From: CAYSWS01 sp965603395
Lineage (GTDB): Bacteria; Patescibacteriota; WWE3; UBA101185; UBA10185
Length of the DNA stretch: 19,746 nt
NCBI GenBank assembly: GCA_965603395.1
Contig: CBFDCV010000013.1
Coordinates: 1 to 19,746, forward strand
Direction: 5' to 3'
A program made the translations under genes and the position numbers. This document shows positions 1-6,275 of this stretch, in pieces. Each line of letters begins with the position of its first letter. The stretch's first letter is position 1. A model generated the notes under the pieces. It saw only the letters and a list, made by a program, of their open reading frames with translations, was not told where the DNA came from and did no database searches.

Positions 1-262
1 AAGACACCAATTTAACAGCTCCTGAGGTGTCTTTCTTGTCCCAAAATATAATGGCTGGGTAGCCAAAGGCCAGTAATGCGCAGATAAGTACGGAAGCCAC
101 TAATAGAGATAGTACCAAGAAGGGACCTAAGAAGGTTTTCATTGGGCCAAATATCTCTCCGCCAGCCCAGATTAGAAAACCTATTAAGGCACAATACAAG
201 GCAATACAAAAAGCCTGCAAGAAACCAATAAATGATAGAGAAAACTTTTCCAAGGGCTGCAT
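1..262 (-). CDS. Membrane protein, 3' end cut by the window edge
   Basis: The reading frame starts at ATG 262 (MQPLEKFSLSF) and stays open for 87 codons to the left edge, so the C-terminus is missing. Two hydrophobic stretches are visible, about residues 10-36 and 43-73, both long enough to be membrane segments, followed by a charged WDKKD turn. A TATAAT box at 272-277 (minus strand) ends nine bases before the start codon, so the transcript would have almost no leader. I do not recognise a family; an integral membrane protein of unknown role is all the sequence supports. Confidence 0.6.
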   Translation of the reverse strand, partial: MQPLEKFSLSFIGFLQAFCIALYCALIGFLIWAGGEIFGPMKTFLGPFLVLSLLVASVLICALLAFGYPAIIFWDKKDTSGAVKLVS

Positions 263-280
263 AGTGATTAGATTATATCA

Positions 281-796
281 TTAGTATGAAAAGGACAAAC
301 GGTCTCCCAACTTGAGGCCGTTCTCAATTGACCAGCCCCCGTTAAGTTCAATGACGTAACGGGCTTTATAAGGAGATGAATACCCGGGACAAGGGGCTTT
401 TTTGCAAGGAGGAACGCTGTGCTCTATGTGCACAACTTCTTTTTGGGAGTTTAACCAAACAATATCTAACGGTATCAAGGTGTTTTTCATCCAGAAAGAG
501 TGTGGTCCTTCATAGCTAAAGGGAAACAGCATACCCTCGTTTTGAGGGAGTTCTTTTCTGTACATAAGGCCTTTGCTTTTTTGGGAAGATGTTTTAGCAA
601 CCTCTACACGGACAGTGCGGCCGTTTATTTGTACGGGAATCTTGTTATCATTCTCGAATTTTTGTTTAGGGTACGAAAGAATGATGAGAGTTGTTATTAT
701 CGCCGTAATTATCCAATACTTTTGCTCCTTAACGTTCTCTATGAGGCTTTTTTCTTTGTGTGGTAATAGGTTTTTTAATTTCTTTAGAAACTTCAT
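281..796 (-). CDS. DUF192 (UPF0127) family protein, membrane-anchored
   Basis: The 171-aa protein has a charged N-terminus, one membrane segment at about residues 27-43 (YWIITAIITTLIILSYP) and an outward-facing DUF192 domain at about 55-170. Family hallmarks are GLMYRKELPQNEGMLFPF, FWMKNTLIPLDIVWL and the closing YVIELNGGW. DUF192 proteins are small beta-rich domains of unsettled function found in bacteria and archaea, often exported. Two extra cysteines (CKKAPC) sit in a loop before the last strand and could form a disulfide. It begins 15 bases after the stop of the SRAP gene with no good Shine-Dalgarno, so it is probably the second gene of that transcript. Family assignment is firm; function is not known. 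Confidence 0.88.
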   Translation of the reverse strand: MKFLKKLKNLLPHKEKSLIENVKEQKYWIITAIITTLIILSYPKQKFENDNKIPVQINGRTVRVEVAKTSSQKSKGLMYRKELPQNEGMLFPFSYEGPHSFWMKNTLIPLDIVWLNSQKEVVHIEHSVPPCKKAPCPGYSSPYKARYVIELNGGWSIENGLKLGDRLSFSY

Positions 797-811
797 CAGT
801 ATTAAATTCTA

Positions 812-1483
812 TCACGCTTTGTTAACAAGTTCTTTTCCTTGGTTTCTTGGGTTACTCACTTTTATTGAGACGGGATAAGCTTCAAGTTTATTATTAGGAA
901 ATGGTTTCAGGAGATCTTGAAGTTTATTAGGCTGACTTTCGTCATCTAGCCAGACTTTTTCAGTTCTAGCCTCAAGAATGACAGGCATTCTAAGATGTAT
1001 AGGCTCGGCTAACTTATTTGCTTGGGTAGTAATAATGGCAAATGTTTTAAACTCTTTTCCCTCAACGTCTTTCCAGACATCGTAAATTCCTGCAAAGGAA
1101 AATACTTTATGTGTTCTCATTTGTATCAAGTAAGGAATGCTATCGTTACCAACTTTTTTCCATTCATAGAATCCCGTAGCGGGAATCAAACACCTTTTGG
1201 TTTTAAACGATGCTTTGAAGCCGGGTTTTTGCGCCACTGTTTCTGCACGTATGTTGATTAGCCTGTTTCCTATCTTAGGATCTTTTGCCCAATGGGGAAC
1301 TAGCCCCCATTTCATAATAAATAATGTGTTGGGCGAGTTTTTAGTAATTACCGGGACGAGAAACCCCGGAGAAATGTTGTACATCGGTTCGATTTCAAGA
1401 TACTTGTCTTTTAAGACCTTTTTTATACCGAACCTTTTATAAAGCCTTTTTGGCTCTTCGGTTAATAAATACCTACCACACAT
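812..1483 (-). CDS. yedK: SRAP (SOS response-associated peptidase / HMCES) family protein
   Basis: The 223-aa protein begins MCGRY, the hallmark of SRAP proteins: after removal of Met the cysteine at position 2 forms a thiazolidine crosslink with abasic sites in single-stranded DNA and shields them. Other family signatures are present: NIRAETV, the RCLIPATGFYEWKK core, FAGIYDVW, and TTQANKLAEPIHLRMPVIL with the active-site His. Length matches the family. A TAAAAT box at 1490-1495 (minus strand) lies exactly six bases before the ATG, so the mRNA is probably leaderless. It reads toward the DUF192 gene 15 bases downstream. The symbol follows the E. coli homologue. Confidence 0.93.
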   Translation of the reverse strand: MCGRYLLTEEPKRLYKRFGIKKVLKDKYLEIEPMYNISPGFLVPVITKNSPNTLFIMKWGLVPHWAKDPKIGNRLINIRAETVAQKPGFKASFKTKRCLIPATGFYEWKKVGNDSIPYLIQMRTHKVFSFAGIYDVWKDVEGKEFKTFAIITTQANKLAEPIHLRMPVILEARTEKVWLDDESQPNKLQDLLKPFPNNKLEAYPVSIKVSNPRNQGKELVNKA

Positions 1484-1489
1484 AGCCCA

Positions 1490-1495
1490 ATTTTA
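1490..1495 (-). promoter_or_regulatory. -10 box for a leaderless SRAP mRNA
   Basis: TAAAAT on the minus strand, six bases from the ATG at 1483. No convincing -35 is visible 17 bp upstream. The distance puts the expected transcription start on the A of the start codon. Confidence 0.5.
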
Positions 1496-1522
1496 CCAAA
1501 CAAAATACGAATATATTTATAT

Positions 1523-1551
1523 TTGAACACGAAAACAAAAAGTGACATAAT
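1523..1551 (+). promoter_or_regulatory. Promoter of the lipoprotein gene, leaderless
   Basis: TTGAAC at 1523-1528, a 17-bp spacer and CATAAT at 1546-1551. The start codon at 1558 follows after six bases, so transcription should begin at the ATG itself. There is no Shine-Dalgarno sequence. Confidence 0.6.
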
Positions 1552-1557
1552 CAAAAT

Positions 1558-2247
1558 ATGAAAAAACAAAAAATAATTCCAATATTTTTAATAATTTTTA
1601 TTGCCCTTTTTGCCACAGGCTGCGTTAAAAAAACTGAAACAGACCAAGCACAAGCACCAACAAAAGAAGATACCGTGAAGAAATCAGATGGAGATATAGA
1701 TAGTTTTACAGGAAATCTAATGGACTTACTAAAACTAGGGAAAGCCGTTAAGTGTACAGGCAGTATTTCAGAGGAAGATGGAAGTATGAATATGGTAGTT
1801 TACGCATCCGGAAAAAAATCATACTCTGAAATGGTCCTAGATATGGGCAGTGAAGGTACGCTTGAAACATACTCAATTTTTGATGGTGACTGGATGTACA
1901 CCTGGAGTGATCAAGGCATGGCCACCAAGATGAAAGTGTCAGATATGGAAGATTTAGCAGGAGATACCCCGCATGCGGATGATTACGACGCAGATGAAGC
2001 AGAGGGCGCGCAGGACTTCCAACAACAGTTTGACTATAAATGTGTGTCTTGGATACCTGACAACAGCAAATTTTCACCTCCAAGTGATGTGGAGTTTATG
2101 GATTTAACAGAAACCATGAAGGATTTCACAGAGGCTATGGAAACAGGCGACATGAAAGACCTTATGGGCTCCGGTTGTGCGGCTTGTGATATGCTGCCGG
2201 ATGCAGCTCAAAAAGCTGAATGTAAAGCTAATCTTGAGTGTGAATAA
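1558..2247 (+). CDS. Secreted lipoprotein, unknown function
   Basis: The 229-aa protein starts with a lipoprotein signal peptide: MKKQK, a hydrophobic core and the lipobox FATGC, so mature protein would begin at Cys22 and be lipid-anchored on the outer face of the membrane. A low-complexity linker (about 25-50) precedes a domain rich in short strands (about 55-200: VKCTGS, MVVYASGKKSYSEM, YSIFDGDWMYTW). Strands of this type recall LolA/LppX-like lipid-carrier folds, but that is only a resemblance. Six cysteines in the mature chain, including CAAC near the C-terminus and a final C-x5-C, suggest disulfides. It overlaps the convergent gene on the other strand by 20 bases. Confidence 0.8.
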   Translation: MKKQKIIPIFLIIFIALFATGCVKKTETDQAQAPTKEDTVKKSDGDIDSFTGNLMDLLKLGKAVKCTGSISEEDGSMNMVVYASGKKSYSEMVLDMGSEGTLETYSIFDGDWMYTWSDQGMATKMKVSDMEDLAGDTPHADDYDADEAEGAQDFQQQFDYKCVSWIPDNSKFSPPSDVEFMDLTETMKDFTEAMETGDMKDLMGSGCAACDMLPDAAQKAECKANLECE

Positions 2248-2647
2248 GTAGTTTAGCTCCGGTAACGGTACTAATTACAAAAACGATAGGACATACAACT
2301 ACACCTATTATAAAAAACCCTGCGTGTAAGAATTCGAATAAGTAGTGTAGAAGAGAAATATTAACGGTAAGAACTCCTAAAGCATAGAAAAAGTTGTGCA
2401 GCAGAACGCTTGCTAAGAACCCGGATGAAGAAAGCCCCATCAGTAAAAGCCATTTTTTAAGTGGAGGTTTTGTGTCTTCCTTTTTTACAAGGAGTAATAA
2501 GTAAATACCAAGAAAAAAGAATAAAAAAGTCAGCACGGCTGTTGCAGGAAACACTTGTTTTCTAATATCGGTTGGTAAGGGCAGAAAAAGATAACTTACT
2601 AAAAACATAAAAATACCAACTTGAGCCCAAAAGACTTTATTTATCAT
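2228..2647 (-). CDS. Four-helix membrane protein of unknown function
   Basis: The 139-aa protein is almost entirely hydrophobic, with four likely membrane segments at about residues 6-24, 33-54, 66-90 and 100-132, and a short positively charged loop (KKEDTKPPLKK) between the second and third. No family is recognised. Its last 20 bases overlap the 3' end of the convergent lipoprotein gene. A near-ideal promoter (TTGCGC, 17 bp, TATAAT) ends six bases before the ATG, so it is a clear leaderless-mRNA candidate. Confidence 0.7.
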   Translation of the reverse strand: MINKVFWAQVGIFMFLVSYLFLPLPTDIRKQVFPATAVLTFLFFFLGIYLLLLVKKEDTKPPLKKWLLLMGLSSSGFLASVLLHNFFYALGVLTVNISLLHYLFEFLHAGFFIIGVVVCPIVFVISTVTGAKLLIHTQD

Positions 2648-2653
2648 AATTAC

Positions 2654-2682
2654 ATTATAAAGAAGGTGTGTTTGGGGCGCAA
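2654..2682 (-). promoter_or_regulatory. Promoter of the 139-aa membrane protein, leaderless
   Basis: On the minus strand TTGCGC (2677-2682), a 17-bp spacer and a perfect TATAAT (2654-2659), followed by six bases and the ATG at 2647. The -35 lies in a GGGTGC-T6-GCGCCC stem-loop that might also end the upstream EF-Tu-like transcript, although no T tract follows it. Confidence 0.65.
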
Positions 2683-2743
2683 AAAAGCACCCAAAATCAA
2701 AATATGTATGAAGAATGAGATAATGGAATTTCTACAAGCTTAG

Positions 2744-2995
2744 TTATTCAGCCAAGTACACCTCATCACCGTCTCTTACCTTGTCCTTTACTTTTATACC
2801 AATCTCTTGACCGGACGCTCCTTCTTCGATACTTTCATGATTATATTGCATCTCGTCGATTTCCTGTTCAAAGTCAGTGGTAGCTCCCATGACCCTTACT
2901 TTTTGGCCGACTTTCAAAGCATCAGAAAGCATGATTATACCCACGCCGATGTTTGTATAGTAATGTGTGATCTCGCCTATTTTCTTTTCTGCCAT
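2744..2995 (-). CDS. Free-standing EF-Tu domain 2-like protein
   Basis: The 83-aa protein consists only of a beta-barrel domain like domain 2 of translation GTPases. Typical features are IGEITHYYTNIGVGIIMLSDALKVGQKVRVMG, then TTDFEQEIDEMQYNHESIEEGASGQEIGIKV and a final VRDGDEVYLAE. There is no G domain (no P-loop), so it cannot hydrolyse GTP. Small proteins of this kind are usually annotated as 'translation elongation factor-like'; their role is not established. The start is fixed by a strong Shine-Dalgarno, GAGGAGGTG, ahead of ATG 2995. A TATAAT box at 3043-3048 (minus strand) gives a leader of about 40 nt. Confidence 0.88.
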   Translation of the reverse strand: MAEKKIGEITHYYTNIGVGIIMLSDALKVGQKVRVMGATTDFEQEIDEMQYNHESIEEGASGQEIGIKVKDKVRDGDEVYLAE

Positions 2996-3081
2996 TAATA
3001 AGCACCTCCTCTTAACGGCTAACTTATGTTGCAGGTGAGGTTATTATATCAATAAAAAGGAAGATGTTCATAAATGATGAG

Positions 3082-3123
3082 GGGGCACCTTTGCGAATAA
3101 TAAAATAATCGGAAAGGTGCCCC
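3082..3123 (-). terminator. Hairpin downstream of the 67-aa gene
   Basis: An 11-bp perfect stem, GGGGCACCTTT (3082-3092) with AAAGGTGCCCC (3113-3123), begins 13 bases after the stop of the 3136-3339 gene. The T tract after it on the minus strand is poor, so termination may be weak or need another factor. Confidence 0.55.
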
Positions 3124-3135
3124 TGAGGAGGAGAG

Positions 3136-3339
3136 TTAATGCGTGTCCGCAATATTTCTTTGATGATCTCTTTGAATTTTCTCAGCCTCTTCTACGGTCA
3201 TTAAATCTCTGGGAGTTGGGTTAATACCGTTTTGTACGAATGCTTCATGCACAGTACTGTCGAGAGCGATCTCAAGATCTAAGACATCCTTTTTTCTCGT
3301 AGGCTTCTTTGTAATTACGCTACCGTTTTTCTTACTCAT
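3136..3339 (-). CDS. Small basic protein of unknown function (67 aa)
   Basis: The protein starts MSKKNGSVITKKPTRKK, a strongly basic tail, followed by an acidic/helical part (DLEIALDSTVHEAFVQNGINPTPRDLMTVEEAEKIQRDHQRN). It has no cysteines and no membrane segment. Evidence that it is real: a good Shine-Dalgarno (AAGGAGG) before ATG 3339, a promoter (TAGACA, 17 bp, TAGAAT at 3370-3398) and an 11-bp hairpin just after its stop, so it forms a complete single-gene unit. No family recognised. The basic tail suggests nucleic-acid binding, which is inference only. Confidence 0.65.
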   Translation of the reverse strand: MSKKNGSVITKKPTRKKDVLDLEIALDSTVHEAFVQNGINPTPRDLMTVEEAEKIQRDHQRNIADTH

Positions 3340-3369
3340 GCCGGCCTCCTTATGTTATAGGTTATGTGG

Positions 3370-3398
3370 ATTCTATACTAATAATGGGGAATTGTCTA
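3370..3398 (-). promoter_or_regulatory. Promoter of the 67-aa protein gene
   Basis: TAGACA (3393-3398), 17-bp spacer and TAGAAT (3370-3375) on the minus strand, giving a leader of about 25 nt that carries the Shine-Dalgarno. Confidence 0.55.
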
Positions 3399-3521
3399 CT
3401 TAGTCTAATCCTCAGAGCACAGATTAATGAAATCTTCCCTTCCGGAACCTTTTTTACACCTTTAGTCTCTCTCAGAATCATGTTTATTAAGACAGAATTG
3501 TAGCAGAAAAGCGAATATCTG

Positions 3522-3550
3522 TTGTTCAAAACTTTTCGAACATATAAAAT
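3522..3550 (+). promoter_or_regulatory. thyX promoter with an internal palindrome
   Basis: TTGTTC (3522-3527), 17-bp spacer and TAAAAT (3545-3550), then seven bases to ATG 3558, so the mRNA is probably leaderless. An imperfect 18-bp palindrome, GTTCAAAACTTTTCGAAC (3524-3541), fills most of the spacer and overlaps the -35, a position where a repressor would block RNA polymerase. Confidence 0.55.
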
Positions 3551-3557
3551 GCAATTT

Positions 3558-4274
3558 ATGAAGATACTTAAAAATAAAGCAACCTATGAAATACTAACCC
3601 CTGTTGGCGAGATAAATAAGCAACTTGAGCGGATAGAGAAGGCTGGTCGTACGTGTTATCAGTCTGAAATAGACGGTGTTACCACTAAGTCCGCTGAGCA
3701 TTTTGTTCGAATGCTATTAAAGAGAGGCCATGAAAGCGTGATAGAGCACACTTATTTAACGGTAAAGTTTAAAAATTTATCTAGAGGTTTTACACATGAA
3801 ATGGTGAGGCATAGATTAGCGGCCTACTCCCAAGAGTCTACTAGGTATGTGGATTATGCAAAGCGTGGTGAGGGACCTGATTTAGAAAAGTTTGAATTAA
3901 AGTGTATTGTTCCCCCTCACAAAAATGAAAAAGAAAAGGTTGTTTTAGAAGATGGTAGAGAGTTAAGCATGGAGCAAATGTTTGAGCAAGTCGAGATGTA
4001 TTACAGGGGTTTAAGAAAAGCCGGTTGGGTGCCCCAGGACGCCAGGCAGATATTACCTATTGGCATTGCTGCAGAATTGGTAGTTTCGGCTAATTGGCGT
4101 GAATGGAGGCATATTTTTAAAATGAGAACTTCCAGGGCGGCGCACTGGGAGATCAGATCGGTTATGTTGAAGTTGTTGAAAGAACTTAAGGAGATCGTCC
4201 CTGTGATGTTCGAAGACTTTGCTGAGACAAAAGTTGATCCTGATGGAATTGAGTTTTTTGTGAAAAATAAGTAA
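3558..4274 (+). CDS. thyX: Flavin-dependent thymidylate synthase
   Basis: ThyX converts dUMP to dTMP using methylene-tetrahydrofolate, FAD and NADPH. The 238-aa protein carries the diagnostic ThyX motif, here RHRLAAYSQESTRY (RHR-x7-S), with the upstream HESVIEHTYLTVKF stretch and the later ANWREWRHIFKMRTSRAAHWEIR segment that belong to the FAD and dUMP sites. I place the start at 3558 (MKILKNKATYEIL) rather than the upstream in-frame starts, because a promoter ends seven bases before it. Its stop codon overlaps the T tract of the convergent RNA terminator, so the two transcripts meet tail to tail. Use of ThyX rather than ThyA is common in reduced genomes. Confidence 0.95.
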   Translation: MKILKNKATYEILTPVGEINKQLERIEKAGRTCYQSEIDGVTTKSAEHFVRMLLKRGHESVIEHTYLTVKFKNLSRGFTHEMVRHRLAAYSQESTRYVDYAKRGEGPDLEKFELKCIVPPHKNEKEKVVLEDGRELSMEQMFEQVEMYYRGLRKAGWVPQDARQILPIGIAAELVVSANWREWRHIFKMRTSRAAHWEIRSVMLKLLKELKEIVPVMFEDFAETKVDPDGIEFFVKNK

Positions 4275-4662
4275 AAAAGCTCGTGCGGTGTCTCTTGCGA
4301 ATAATCTGCAAGATGTACACACTGTGCACGAGCCTTCGGTATCAAGCAGTGCTAGCTGCTTGGGATTTGGGAGGATGGGGTCTTTGGGACTGCCTTTCGT
4401 GCTCCAGTGTTTGGATACCCAGAAAGCTTCCAAGACAGACTTGTCATCTGCAGTGGTCGTTCCTTGAACTTATTCAAAGAAACATGAGCCCTTAACCCTT
4501 CCTGAATTTGTACCCCTTCGGTTGTTGCTTGCCGTAAAATAAGACAAGGCTTACACATTATCGAATGGGGACTACGCGCCGTTGCGCGTAAAGGTATAAA
4601 TTTCGAGCCCGCTCCTTAAATCGTCAAAGGGAGCTTATTCAAGTAAACTCGAACGTGTTCAT
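4273..4662 (-). ncRNA. Candidate structured non-coding RNA, about 390 nt, family unknown
   Basis: This stretch has no convincing protein gene but is a complete minus-strand transcription unit. Its promoter is TTGACA, 17 bp, TAATAT (4669-4697) and its terminator is GCTCGTGC/GCACGAGC (4279-4286 with 4326-4333, with a nested TCTTGC/GCAAGA stem) followed by six T. Between them lie further stems: CTCGAA (4649-4654) with TTCGAG (4602-4607) enclosing GGAGC/GCTCC; a perfect 7-bp TACGCGC/GCGCGTA tetraloop hairpin (4573-4590); and CAAGCAG/CTGCTTG (4343-4362). I checked for tmRNA (no alanine-tRNA-like ends or ANDNYA-type tag), RNase P RNA (no GAGGAAAGTCC core), SRP RNA (no GGAAGCA loop) and 6S, and found none of them. 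The promoter belongs to the CCTATAGTRTTGAC class. Confidence 0.6.
4279..4333 (-). terminator. Rho-independent terminator of the ncRNA
   Basis: On the minus strand GCTCGTGC pairs with GCACGAGC around an inner TCTTGC/GCAAGA stem, followed immediately by TTTTTT (4273-4278). There is no T tract on the plus side, so it serves the ncRNA rather than thyX, although the structure could also protect the thyX mRNA end. Confidence 0.7.
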
Positions 4663-4668
4663 AAGGGC

Positions 4669-4706
4669 ATATTACAACGCAAATTAGTTCTTGTCAATAC
4701 TATAGG
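4669..4706 (-). promoter_or_regulatory. Promoter P1 with the CCTATAGTRTTGAC element (ncRNA)
   Basis: Minus strand: CCTATAGTA directly joined to -35 TTGACA (4692-4697), 17-bp spacer, -10 TAATAT (4669-4674); expected start near 4662. First of six copies of this promoter class in the window. Confidence 0.7.
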
Positions 4707-4722
4707 TTTGTATAAAAGGGGG

Positions 4723-5595
4723 CTAAGAACGCTTGGTTAGAAGGATTTTTACCAGTATTAAGAGAAATATAGCCCCTGCTGCTATTTTAATATTGGTGGG
4801 AGTGAGAACTTGAGCTATGTTATTTTCTAGAACACTGATATCTATGTCATCTTCCGGTATAGATTCGTCGGAACCTTCCTCGCCCTCTGGTTCCATAGCA
4901 GTTTCTTCCATGATATCTGCGGTTTCTGCTTCGGATTCCTCCATCACATCCAAAGTTTCATCTGAAGGAAGATAAATCTCTTTTTGAATCATGCTAGTTT
5001 GTACGGTGTATTCGATAACTAATCTGGGAGTAACATCACCTCTACTAGAATGAAATTTCTTGATGTACTCCATGTTTTTCGGACCATCGATTTGAAATCC
5101 AAAAGTGGTGTCTTTATTTTTAATCCACTCCTGTACAACCTTTGTAAGATTAAATCTGGTGTATCCGCGCCCTCCCAGCATGAAGTCCTCAGAAGCAGTA
5201 GGGAACCTATTACCTGCGGTATCAGGTCTAGTGAGCCAAGTAACAGTTTGCTGTGTCCAATCTTCAGTTATAAGCATGGCGGTGAAGGGAACATCTGTAT
5301 CATCGGCGTCAGGTATTCGCGCCAAAACGAGATCAGCGGAGTCAACTTTTGCCAACGCAGGAATTTCAGCCAGATCAAAGTTGAAAAAGGAAATAAACTG
5401 ACCATCATTTTCGGGATTATAGTTTATGTTAAGGATTGCATTTGCGCTTGAAGTTTGATTAGGGAATCGACTAGTTAAAGAAACATCATCAGTAGGATTT
5501 AAGGTAGTTTCTTCAGCTGCAAATACGTGATTACTTAAAACTAAAGTGAGAGACAGAGCAGAGATTATCACAGTGAGCATTGCTCTTTTAAACAT
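4723..5595 (-). CDS. DNRLRE-domain surface protein with C-terminal membrane anchor
   Basis: The 290-aa protein has a signal peptide (MFKRAMLTVIISALSLTLVLSNHVFA) ending AFA/AEE, then a DNRLRE-type beta-sandwich at about residues 28-195. Markers are the early 'LNPTDDVSLTSRFPNQ', FFNFDLAEIPALAKVDSADLVL, ITEDWTQQTVTWLTRP, FNLTKVVQEWI and the closing SRGDVTPRLVIEY. An acidic linker rich in Glu and Asp (about 215-260) leads to one membrane helix (IKIAAGAIFLLILVKILL) and a short basic tail, the layout of a wall- or membrane-anchored adhesin-like protein. Start chosen at 5595, not the upstream in-frame codon at 5646, because it begins the signal peptide and lies six bases after a TACACT -10 box. Confidence 0.82.
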   Translation of the reverse strand: MFKRAMLTVIISALSLTLVLSNHVFAAEETTLNPTDDVSLTSRFPNQTSSANAILNINYNPENDGQFISFFNFDLAEIPALAKVDSADLVLARIPDADDTDVPFTAMLITEDWTQQTVTWLTRPDTAGNRFPTASEDFMLGGRGYTRFNLTKVVQEWIKNKDTTFGFQIDGPKNMEYIKKFHSSRGDVTPRLVIEYTVQTSMIQKEIYLPSDETLDVMEESEAETADIMEETAMEPEGEEGSDESIPEDDIDISVLENNIAQVLTPTNIKIAAGAIFLLILVKILLTKRS

Positions 5596-5601
5596 AATGG
5601 T

Positions 5602-5630
5602 AGTGTATAAAAATAGTGTCCTATAGTCAA
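5602..5630 (-). promoter_or_regulatory. Promoter of the DNRLRE gene, leaderless
   Basis: TTGACT (5625-5630), 17-bp spacer and TACACT (5602-5607) on the minus strand; six bases to ATG 5595. It contains CTATAG inside the spacer, but in a different place from the recurrent CCTATAGTRTTGAC element. Confidence 0.6.
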
Positions 5631-5655
5631 GTGTTCGTAGCAGCAATACCTGCTC

Positions 5656-5889
5656 TTATCTTCTGTGCAAAACATAACACTCATCCCTTTTTCTATCCGT
5701 AGCTTGTTCTATGGAAATTATTTTGTTGGGAGTAAGATCTGCGTTTAGCATCAACACATCTCTATACGCCTCCGCATCTTTGAGGCATTTAATAAGCTTC
5801 AGTCTATCGAGCCTCAAATACAAAAAACCGATGATTAAGGAAAGCAGTACGGATACTATAAAAATGAGGACAGCCTTATTATTTTTCAT
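5656..5889 (-). CDS. Small single-pass membrane protein (77 aa)
   Basis: MKNNKAVLIFIVSVLLSLIIGFLYLRLDRLKL gives one N-terminal membrane helix followed by a basic stop-transfer, so about 50 residues would face one side. The soluble part holds two cysteines (C35 and C72) and many charged residues. A TATAAT box about 14 bases upstream of the ATG supports transcription, but there is no strong Shine-Dalgarno. It sits just upstream of the DNRLRE gene, which has its own promoter. No family recognised. Confidence 0.6.
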   Translation of the reverse strand: MKNNKAVLIFIVSVLLSLIIGFLYLRLDRLKLIKCLKDAEAYRDVLMLNADLTPNKIISIEQATDRKRDECYVLHRR

Positions 5890-5920
5890 GTTTCGAATAA
5901 ATTATACCTGTTTATAAAAA

Positions 5921-5974
5921 AAGACCCTCCCTCTGATGTTTGTCCGAAGACAACAACCAAAAATGAAGGGCCTT
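5921..5974 (-). terminator. Terminator of the 50-aa membrane protein gene
   Basis: AAGGCCCT (minus strand, 5967-5974) pairs with AGGGTCTT (5921-5928), with an inner GACAA/TTGTC stem around a TTCG loop, followed by seven T. It separates this unit from the 77-aa gene. Confidence 0.65.
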
Positions 5975-5990
5975 GTAAATCTGTGGTTAC

Positions 5991-6143
5991 TCAGATCATG
6001 TTTTTGCATTTAAGCACGACAATAGCAATGAAGAGTAATATGGTTAGGATTATATTTAGAAACAAACCCACTCCTTGTAATTGCCATTTGTAAACATCTT
6101 TCCAATACTCACCAACGTTATACGGATCTCGTAGTCTAGGCAT
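5991..6143 (-). CDS. 50-aa membrane protein (promoter class P2)
   Basis: A short frame with a strong Shine-Dalgarno (GGAGGAG) in front of ATG 6143. The product starts MPRLRDPYNVGEYWKDVYKW, an amphipathic aromatic segment, followed by one membrane helix (VGLFLNIILTILLFIAIVVL) and a short KCKNMI tail. It is a complete unit: CCTATAGTGTTGAC promoter (6183-6220), a leader of about 33 nt, gene, and hairpin terminator 17 bases after the stop. I cannot assign a function. Small proteins with this layout are often regulators or subunits of membrane complexes, or toxins of type I systems, but nothing here decides between these. Confidence 0.65.
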   Translation of the reverse strand: MPRLRDPYNVGEYWKDVYKWQLQGVGLFLNIILTILLFIAIVVLKCKNMI

Positions 6144-6182
6144 GTAACTCCTCCTTAGTTTTTCTATTTTTAGGTTGGCGTA

Positions 6183-6220
6183 ATTTTACATCAACAAAAG
6201 CTTAAGGTCAACACTATAGG
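6183..6220 (-). promoter_or_regulatory. Promoter P2 with the CCTATAGTRTTGAC element
   Basis: Minus strand: CCTATAGTG joined to -35 TTGACC (6206-6211), 17-bp spacer, -10 TAAAAT (6183-6188). It drives the 50-aa membrane protein and follows directly after the terminator of the upstream gene. Confidence 0.7.
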
Positions 6221-6230
6221 ATAAATGAAA

Positions 6231-6269
6231 AGGCGTCTCCTGTTATTTAAAAATAAACAAAAGACGCCT
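6231..6269 (-). terminator. Terminator of the basic helical protein gene
   Basis: An 8-bp stem, AGGCGTCT (minus strand, from AGACGCCT at 6262-6269) with AGACGCCT (6231-6238), starts seven bases after the stop and is followed by TTTTCATTTAT. Confidence 0.65.
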
Positions 6270-6275
6270 ACTTGG

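Noticed and set aside
3391..3410. A seventh CCTATAGTRTTGAC copy at the promoter of the 67-aa gene (GACTAAGTAGACAA).
   Set aside because: Too many differences and a two-base gap are needed to align it; treated as an ordinary promoter.
4352..4558. 68-codon frame inside the ncRNA region (minus strand) and overlapping frames on both strands.
   Set aside because: No ribosome site, unlikely composition, no family resemblance, and several frames are open over the same bases; the stems and flanking promoter/terminator fit an RNA better.
4273..4662. tmRNA, RNase P RNA, SRP RNA or 6S RNA identity for the ncRNA.
   Set aside because: No alanine acceptor ends or tag frame, no GAGGAAAGTCC/ACAGAA core, no GGAAGCA SRP loop, and it is too long and too branched for 6S.
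5050..5451. Long plus-strand frames opposite the DNRLRE gene.
   Set aside because: Antisense shadows of a well-supported gene, without ribosome site or recognisable features.
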